Shown piece after piece: positions 12,992-15,809 of a stretch of 15,809 nt of DNA. Numbering within the stretch: the first letter of the stretch is position 1; each line of letters opens with the position of its first letter. A program made the translations under genes and the position numbers. The DNA is taken from contig MHFU01000162.1 of assembly GCA_001804345.1 (NCBI GenBank), positions 7,755-23,563 on the forward strand, given 5' to 3'. The notes beneath the pieces were generated by a model, which saw nothing but the letters and a program-made list of their open reading frames with translations, was not told the DNA's origin and ran no database searches. Source of the DNA: Omnitrophica bacterium RIFOXYB12_FULL_50_7 (GTDB lineage Bacteria; Omnitrophota; Omnitrophia; Omnitrophales; Aquincolibacteriaceae).

Positions 12992-13009
12992 GCTTTTCGA
13001 AAATGTTCC

Positions 13010-13048
13010 AAAAGGGGACAGACAAAGACTTCTTGTCTGTTCCCTTTT
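13010..13048. terminator. Bidirectional rho-independent terminator
   Basis: AAAAGGGGACAGACAA (13010-13025) pairs with TTGTCTGTTCCCTTTT (13033-13048) around a 7-nt loop, with one G-T pair. A T-run follows on the plus strand, and the A-run at the left gives a T-run for the minus strand. It ends the giant gene (stop 12991) from the left and the coiled-coil pair (stop 13062) from the right. Confidence 0.8.
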
Positions 13049-13061
13049 TTGATTTTAGAGA

Positions 13062-13313
13062 TCAAACGCCAGCTTTGGCTTCGAGGTTGGAGAGTCTTAC
13101 GTTGATGGATGGAACAGCAACGCGAACGACATCCTTTAACGAACGGAGTTCAACTTCCACGGAGGAAAGTCGCGTTTTGACGTCATCCATGTCGCTATGA
13201 AGAGAAATAACTCCTTCGGAGACGGACCGGATATCTGTTTGCAGACTTTCTACAAGCGTTCCGACTTCCGTAACAGAAAATGTTTTGTCAACTTTGGATT
13301 TATTGTTTGGCAT
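13062..13313 (-). CDS. Small coiled-coil protein, paralog of the internal array
   Basis: An 83-residue protein with the family N-terminus (VDKTFSVTEVGTLVESLQTD), a heptad-repeat centre (MDDVKTRLSSVEVELRSLKD) and C-terminus VVRVAVPSINVRLSNLEAKA. It is clearly paralogous to the three genes antisense inside the giant ORF. Start ATG 13311-13313 has AGGTGA just upstream, overlapping the stop of the preceding gene (TGA-TTTC-ATG), so the two are probably translated in series. It ends before the shared terminator. No signal peptide; function unknown. Confidence 0.7.
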   Translation of the reverse strand: MPNNKSKVDKTFSVTEVGTLVESLQTDIRSVSEGVISLHSDMDDVKTRLSSVEVELRSLKDVVRVAVPSINVRLSNLEAKAGV

Positions 13314-13317
13314 GAAA

Positions 13318-13569
13318 TCACCTGGAATGTTCGAGAGCGATGATGCGGGTTTCGTGTCCGGAAACTTGAACCGAGAAAATGGGAATAGCTGATTTGATCA
13401 CAGCGACATCGTTTTCCACTTTTCCAAACCGGTTCTCAATCCGTTCCAGACGATTCTGGACATCACCAAGACCTTCGCCGAAAACACGGAATTGGCTTTG
13501 AATGTCTTCCAGTACTACCGTAAATTCTTTTTCACGGGAGTGTTCAGAATCTTTTCGTGGGATCTTCAT
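13318..13569 (-). CDS. Coiled-coil protein, first gene of the pair
   Basis: An 83-residue charged protein starting ATG at 13567-13569. An N-terminal segment (KEFTVVLEDIQSQFRVFGEG) leads into a coiled coil (DVQNRLERIENRFGKVENDV) and a final VSGHETRIIALEHS. It shares the size and layout of its neighbour but only distant sequence similarity, so it may be a partner protein rather than a simple duplicate. AAAGGA lies about 12 nt upstream, longer than ideal. It is the promoter-proximal gene of a two-gene minus-strand operon converging on the giant gene. Function unknown. Confidence 0.65.
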   Translation of the reverse strand: MKIPRKDSEHSREKEFTVVLEDIQSQFRVFGEGLGDVQNRLERIENRFGKVENDVAVIKSAIPIFSVQVSGHETRIIALEHSR

Positions 13570-13619
13570 TGTTTCTATAATTCCTTTACTGGGGTGTTAT
13601 CGATACTTGCCAGGGATGG

Positions 13620-13648
13620 ACTCTAGCAGGTCCAGGGGCTGATGTCAA
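13620..13648 (-). promoter_or_regulatory. Sigma70-type promoter of the coiled-coil pair
   Basis: Minus strand: perfect TTGACA (13643-13648), 17-nt spacer, TAGAGT (13620-13625) as -10. A start near 13613 leaves a leader of about 44 nt before ATG 13569. The layout matches the promoter of the internal array at 8126-8154. Confidence 0.55.
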
Positions 13649-13893
13649 TTCATCTTTTAGCAATTGTTTATTGTTGATAAATCAACCTTCGAGGCTTGCG
13701 TCGATTCTCCCTCAGGAATCAAAACACGAATCCATCTTGCTTTTCGGGTAGAGGCGAGGGGTTTAACAGCAGGGTTGCGGGGCGTTGCCCGTTTCCCGGT
13801 ATTATTTATTTGCCAAATTTTGAAAGCGGGGGATAATGAACTCCATTTCAATCGGTTTTTGAAAATGAACTTGAACACAAGAGGAGAAAGATC
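13649..13893. other. Divergent intergenic region
   Basis: This stretch separates the minus-strand coiled-coil pair from the plus-strand lipoprotein gene. Short open frames on both strands here (about 73 and 77 codons) have no ribosome binding site and no protein-like pattern, so I do not call genes. It holds the predicted lipoprotein promoter (13810-13837) and an AT-rich patch around 13660-13685. Confidence 0.5.
13810..13837 (+). promoter_or_regulatory. Predicted promoter of the lipoprotein gene
   Basis: TTGCCA (13810-13815), 16-nt spacer, GATAAT (13832-13837); each hexamer matches consensus at five of six bases. Transcription would begin near 13844, about 50 nt upstream of the ATG at 13894. 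Confidence 0.45.
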
Positions 13894-14574
13894 ATGAGAC
13901 TGAAAAGAGCCGGTTATCTTCCATATTTAATCCTGGTGTTGCTCGCCCTGTCTTTTTCAGGGTGCTCGACGGCGAGCGTGGGAACTCCTTCCGGATTTTT
14001 GCAGGATTATTCAGATTTTCAGAACGGAATCTATTTCAAGCAGGAGTATATCCCGAAGGGAACCAGCTTCTCGGGCTATAAGACCGTCAAGGTGGCACCG
14101 GTTAACTTGAACCATCTCGACGATCAAAGTTCTTGTGATACCGGGGATCTTGAAAATCTTGCCCGGGAGTTCCGCGAGGATGTTGAGGCGCAACTTAAAA
14201 ATAGCGGCTTTACGGTTACCTCCGATCCTTCGGGACGCACGCTCGTGCTCAGTTTGGCGCTCACGAATATCGAGACTCCGGACAGGCTTTTCAATGCTGG
14301 GATGACGGCAGCATCCATCATGTCACCCGTACCGCTTCCCTTTGATAAAGACGGTAAAACGGCGGTCGAAGGGAAGATCACGGATGGCGCGACCGGACAG
14401 CTTCTGATGGAATTCGCGGAAGTGAGATCCGGCGCAGGCGACAAGAGGAGCTTGAAAACCCTGACGGTCGGCAAATACCAGAAATTCACCAACACTCAAG
14501 CGGTCTTTGCCGGATGGGCGCAAACCCTCGCGAAAATGCTTCAAAATCTGACCGCCCAAAGCGGTACGGTGTAA
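13894..14574 (+). CDS. DUF3313-type lipoprotein
   Basis: A 226-residue protein with a lipoprotein signal peptide: basic n-region (MRLKRAGY), hydrophobic core (YLILVLLALSF) and SGC with the lipidated cysteine at residue 24. Phe at -3 is a mild departure from the usual lipobox. The mature part matches the DUF3313 pattern: SGFLQDYSDF near residues 33-42, then a Y-P-G-type segment, SGYKTVKVAPVNL, the strand RTLVLSLALTNIETPDRLF, and a C-terminal WAQTLAKML helix. DUF3313 proteins are membrane-anchored lipoproteins of unknown function. GAGGAGAAAG gives a strong ribosome binding site 3-7 nt before ATG. A terminator follows the stop, so it is probably monocistronic. Confidence 0.8.
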   Translation: MRLKRAGYLPYLILVLLALSFSGCSTASVGTPSGFLQDYSDFQNGIYFKQEYIPKGTSFSGYKTVKVAPVNLNHLDDQSSCDTGDLENLAREFREDVEAQLKNSGFTVTSDPSGRTLVLSLALTNIETPDRLFNAGMTAASIMSPVPLPFDKDGKTAVEGKITDGATGQLLMEFAEVRSGAGDKRSLKTLTVGKYQKFTNTQAVFAGWAQTLAKMLQNLTAQSGTV

Positions 14575-14595
14575 GGCGCATGGTATACGGCACAA

Positions 14596-14630
14596 CCCTC
14601 TGTCCACACCCGGTGTGGACAGAGGGTTTT
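14596..14630 (+). terminator. Rho-independent terminator after the lipoprotein gene
   Basis: CCCTCTGTCCACA pairs perfectly with TGTGGACAGAGGG around a 5-nt loop CCCGG, followed by TTTT (14627-14630). It separates the lipoprotein gene from def. Confidence 0.85.
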
Positions 14631-14634
14631 ATGT

Positions 14635-14640
14635 TATAAT
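14635..14640 (+). promoter_or_regulatory. TATAAT -10 box very close to the def start
   Basis: A perfect TATAAT ends 5 nt before the def ATG at 14646, and the bases between (TCCTC) contain no Shine-Dalgarno. If used, transcription would start at about the ATG itself, giving a leaderless mRNA. The -35 position falls in the terminator stem and is poor (GGTGTG), which weakens the call. Confidence 0.4.
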
Positions 14641-14645
14641 TCCTC

Positions 14646-15149
14646 ATGGCTAAACTTAAGATCCGAACTTATCCCGATCCTGTCCTCAAGAAGAAAGCGG
14701 TGCCTGTAACCGATTTCGGGCCCGCCATGCAGAAGCTTTTTGACGACATGATCACGACCATGCATGCTTCCGACGGCGTGGGACTTGCCGCACCCCAGAT
14801 AGGAATCTCCCAGCAAATATTCATCGCATGTCCGACCATGCGCCACGGTGAAGCACATGTTATGGTGAACGCCGTGATCGAAAAAAAATCAGGGACTTCG
14901 GTCGCGGCCGAAGGATGTTTGAGCCTGCCCGGAATCTCCGGAGAGATCGTGCGGGCCACCAAACTCCGGCTGACCTTTCAGAATCGCTTCGGAAAAAAAT
15001 ACACCCTTGAGCTCGAAGATTTCTTCGCCCGCGTCATTCAGCACGAAATGGACCATCTGAACGGGATCCTCCTGTTTGATCATTTTAAAGGCGAGAAGCG
15101 GGAACAGCTGATCGCAAATTACAATGCATTAAAGAATAAAGGAATGTAG
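14646..15149 (+). CDS. def: Peptide deformylase
   Basis: A 167-residue metalloenzyme that removes the formyl group from the N-terminal methionine of new proteins at the ribosome. All three family motifs are present: GVGLAAPQIG (residues 44-53), EGCLSLPG (89-96, metal ligand Cys91) and QHEMDHLNG (132-140, ligands His133 and His137, catalytic Glu134). Length and order are normal. No ribosome binding site precedes the ATG; see the adjacent TATAAT. It is followed by fmt, the enzyme that adds the formyl group, a common pairing. The gap to fmt is filled almost entirely by a heptad hairpin repeat. Confidence 0.95.
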   Translation: MAKLKIRTYPDPVLKKKAVPVTDFGPAMQKLFDDMITTMHASDGVGLAAPQIGISQQIFIACPTMRHGEAHVMVNAVIEKKSGTSVAAEGCLSLPGISGEIVRATKLRLTFQNRFGKKYTLELEDFFARVIQHEMDHLNGILLFDHFKGEKREQLIANYNALKNKGM

Positions 15150-15153
15150 CTGG

Positions 15154-15220
15154 CGCAATGCTCGACGCGCAACGCACAACGAATAGCTTCTACGTTGTGC
15201 GTTGACCGTTGTGCGTTGTC
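15154..15220. repeat. Heptad hairpin element, copy 6, in the def-fmt gap
   Basis: Left heptads CGCAATG, CTCGACG, CGCAACG, CACAACG; 11-nt loop (15182-15192); right heptads CGTTGTG, CGTTGAC, CGTTGTG, CGTTGTC. It belongs to the CAACG/CGTTG subtype found in copies 1 and 4 inside the giant gene. It starts 4 nt after the def stop and ends 7 nt before the fmt ATG, filling the gap, and might affect fmt expression or mRNA stability. Confidence 0.75.
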
Positions 15221-15227
15221 CGATCTT

Positions 15228-15809
15228 ATGAAAATCATTTTCTTCGGATCTGACGCGTTCTCCATCAAAGCCCTCGAGTCCTGTCTCCATTCTTCCGGCA
15301 TGGAACTCGCGCAGGTCGTGACCACGCCCCCAAAAAAGAAGGGACGCGGCCTCAAACTTGAATCGAGCGAGATTTTTGATTATTGTCAGGCTAAGGGCCT
15401 TCCCGTCATCGAATATCCCACGCTGCGAGAGGCCAAAGTCAGCCAGGAGTTGCTCGCCCTGAGGCCGGATATTTTTGTCGTCGCATCTTACGGGAAGCTT
15501 ATCCCCAGCAGTCTGCTCGAGATCCCGAAATACCGCCTCAATGTTCATCCGTCGCTTTTGCCGAAATACCGGGGGGCCGCACCCATTCATTGGCCCATCC
15601 TGAACGGGGATAAGGAGACCGGCGTAAGCATTATCGACATCGCCGAAAAGCTCGATGCCGGTGACATTTATTGCCAGGAGAGGATCGTGATCGATTCGCG
15701 AACCGATGCCGCACAGCTTGCCTCCGAACTGGCTCGTTTTTCTTACGGGATTCTCAAAAAAGTTCTCTCTCAGGTAAAAGATGGGCAGCTCCGAGGCGTA
15801 CAGCAAAAC
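15228..15809 (+). CDS. fmt: Methionyl-tRNA formyltransferase, 3'-partial
   Basis: The first 194 residues run to the window edge without a stop. The enzyme transfers a formyl group from 10-formyltetrahydrofolate to initiator Met-tRNA. The catalytic triad of the formyltransferase fold is visible: Asn105 and His107 in LNVHPSLLPKYRGAAPI, and Asp143 in KLDAGDIY. The N-terminal strand MKIIFFGSDAFS and the loop KKKGRGLKL are as expected. ATG 15228 gives the usual family start, although no good Shine-Dalgarno precedes it and the heptad hairpin ends 7 nt upstream. It is likely co-transcribed with def. The C-terminal tRNA-binding domain lies outside the window. Confidence 0.92.
   Translation, partial: MKIIFFGSDAFSIKALESCLHSSGMELAQVVTTPPKKKGRGLKLESSEIFDYCQAKGLPVIEYPTLREAKVSQELLALRPDIFVVASYGKLIPSSLLEIPKYRLNVHPSLLPKYRGAAPIHWPILNGDKETGVSIIDIAEKLDAGDIYCQERIVIDSRTDAAQLASELARFSYGILKKVLSQVKDGQLRGVQQN

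Larger units (their letters stand above)
1310..12280 (+). repeat. RSEVR seam family, about 24 dispersed in-frame copies
   Basis: Strict RSEVR begins at nt 1310, 2363, 3545, 5729, 6245, 6770, 7208, 8321, 10085, 10205 and 11597. RSEAR begins at 5435, 6176, 7313 and 10760. Other variants are RSEMR 3209, RAEVR 4229 (followed by SELR), 5504 and 12158, RAELR 4817 and 9034, HSEVR 8222, RSETR 12266, and a copy split by an insertion at 9656/9725. DNA forms include CGCTCCGAGGTGAGGG and CGCTCGGAAGTGCGGG, while the copy at 11597 reads CGAAGCGAAGTACGC, with all five codons differing from the first form. Copies mark abrupt changes in protein character, and I therefore call them seams. No copy was seen on the minus strand or convincingly outside the giant frame. 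Eleven exact pentapeptides in about 4,300 residues is far above chance. Confidence 0.9.

Noticed and set aside
1310..12280. RSEVR copies as a CRISPR array or tandem repeat
   Set aside because: Spacing varies from about 70 to over 1,000 nt, intervals are coding or complete operons, and no cas genes are present.
13003..13200. Short plus-strand ORF after the giant gene
   Set aside because: It is the antisense shadow of the coiled-coil gene at 13062 and runs through the terminator hairpin.
13664..13897. 77-codon plus-strand ORF ahead of the lipoprotein gene
   Set aside because: No ribosome binding site, it overlaps the predicted promoter and the lipoprotein start, and its sequence is not protein-like.
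14413..14433. AEVRS in the DUF3313 lipoprotein as an RSEVR seam
   Set aside because: It lies within a continuous domain with no module change or flanking repeat, so a chance resemblance is more likely.

Overview
The window is dominated by one enormous plus-strand reading frame. It is open from the left edge (nt 2) to a TAA at nt 12989-12991, at least 4,329 codons, and ends at a strong bidirectional hairpin terminator. Downstream lie two short minus-strand coiled-coil genes, a plus-strand DUF3313-type lipoprotein gene, and def (peptide deformylase) followed by the start of fmt (methionyl-tRNA formyltransferase), which runs off the right edge. Lipoproteins, def/fmt, Shine-Dalgarno sites and sigma70-like promoters indicate a Gram-negative-type bacterium. 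The giant modular ORF and dense small palindromes (including one translated as LPAGRQ) recall candidate-phylum genomes such as Omnitrophota; that placement is an inference.

The giant frame looks like a string of unrelated modules. The recognisable ones are a SAM-methyltransferase-like region (nt 2-1070), a cupin-type phosphoglucose isomerase with all four metal ligands (1310-2362), and two paralogous lipoprotein-like modules that each carry an internal signal peptide (2363-3208 and 4817-5434). Most other modules are unrecognised. They are joined at about 24 places by a pentapeptide, RSEVR or a close variant, always in the giant frame. Some copies share DNA sequence, but others use entirely different codons, which points to selection on the peptide.

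Two intervals between neighbouring seams do not look like protein modules of this frame. They hold complete minus-strand transcription units with their own promoter, ribosome binding site and stop: a tandem array of three small coiled-coil genes (7342-8100, paralogous to the pair downstream of the giant gene) and a RelB/RelE-like antitoxin-toxin pair (10223-10695) whose toxin seems internally truncated. The giant frame stays open across both. A family of hairpin elements, each with four 7-nt repeats facing four inverted 7-nt repeats, lies between paired seams next to these cassettes, inside the signal peptide of one lipoprotein module, and outside the giant gene in the def-fmt gap. A different inverted repeat has split one RSEVR seam exactly, as a 63-bp in-frame insertion.

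The most interesting reading is that this locus accretes cassettes: the RSEVR seam is a recurrent junction at which genes, antisense operons and repeats have been joined without breaking the frame. Whether the product is one giant protein, a polyprotein cut at RSEVR, or a set of internally initiated proteins cannot be settled from sequence alone.
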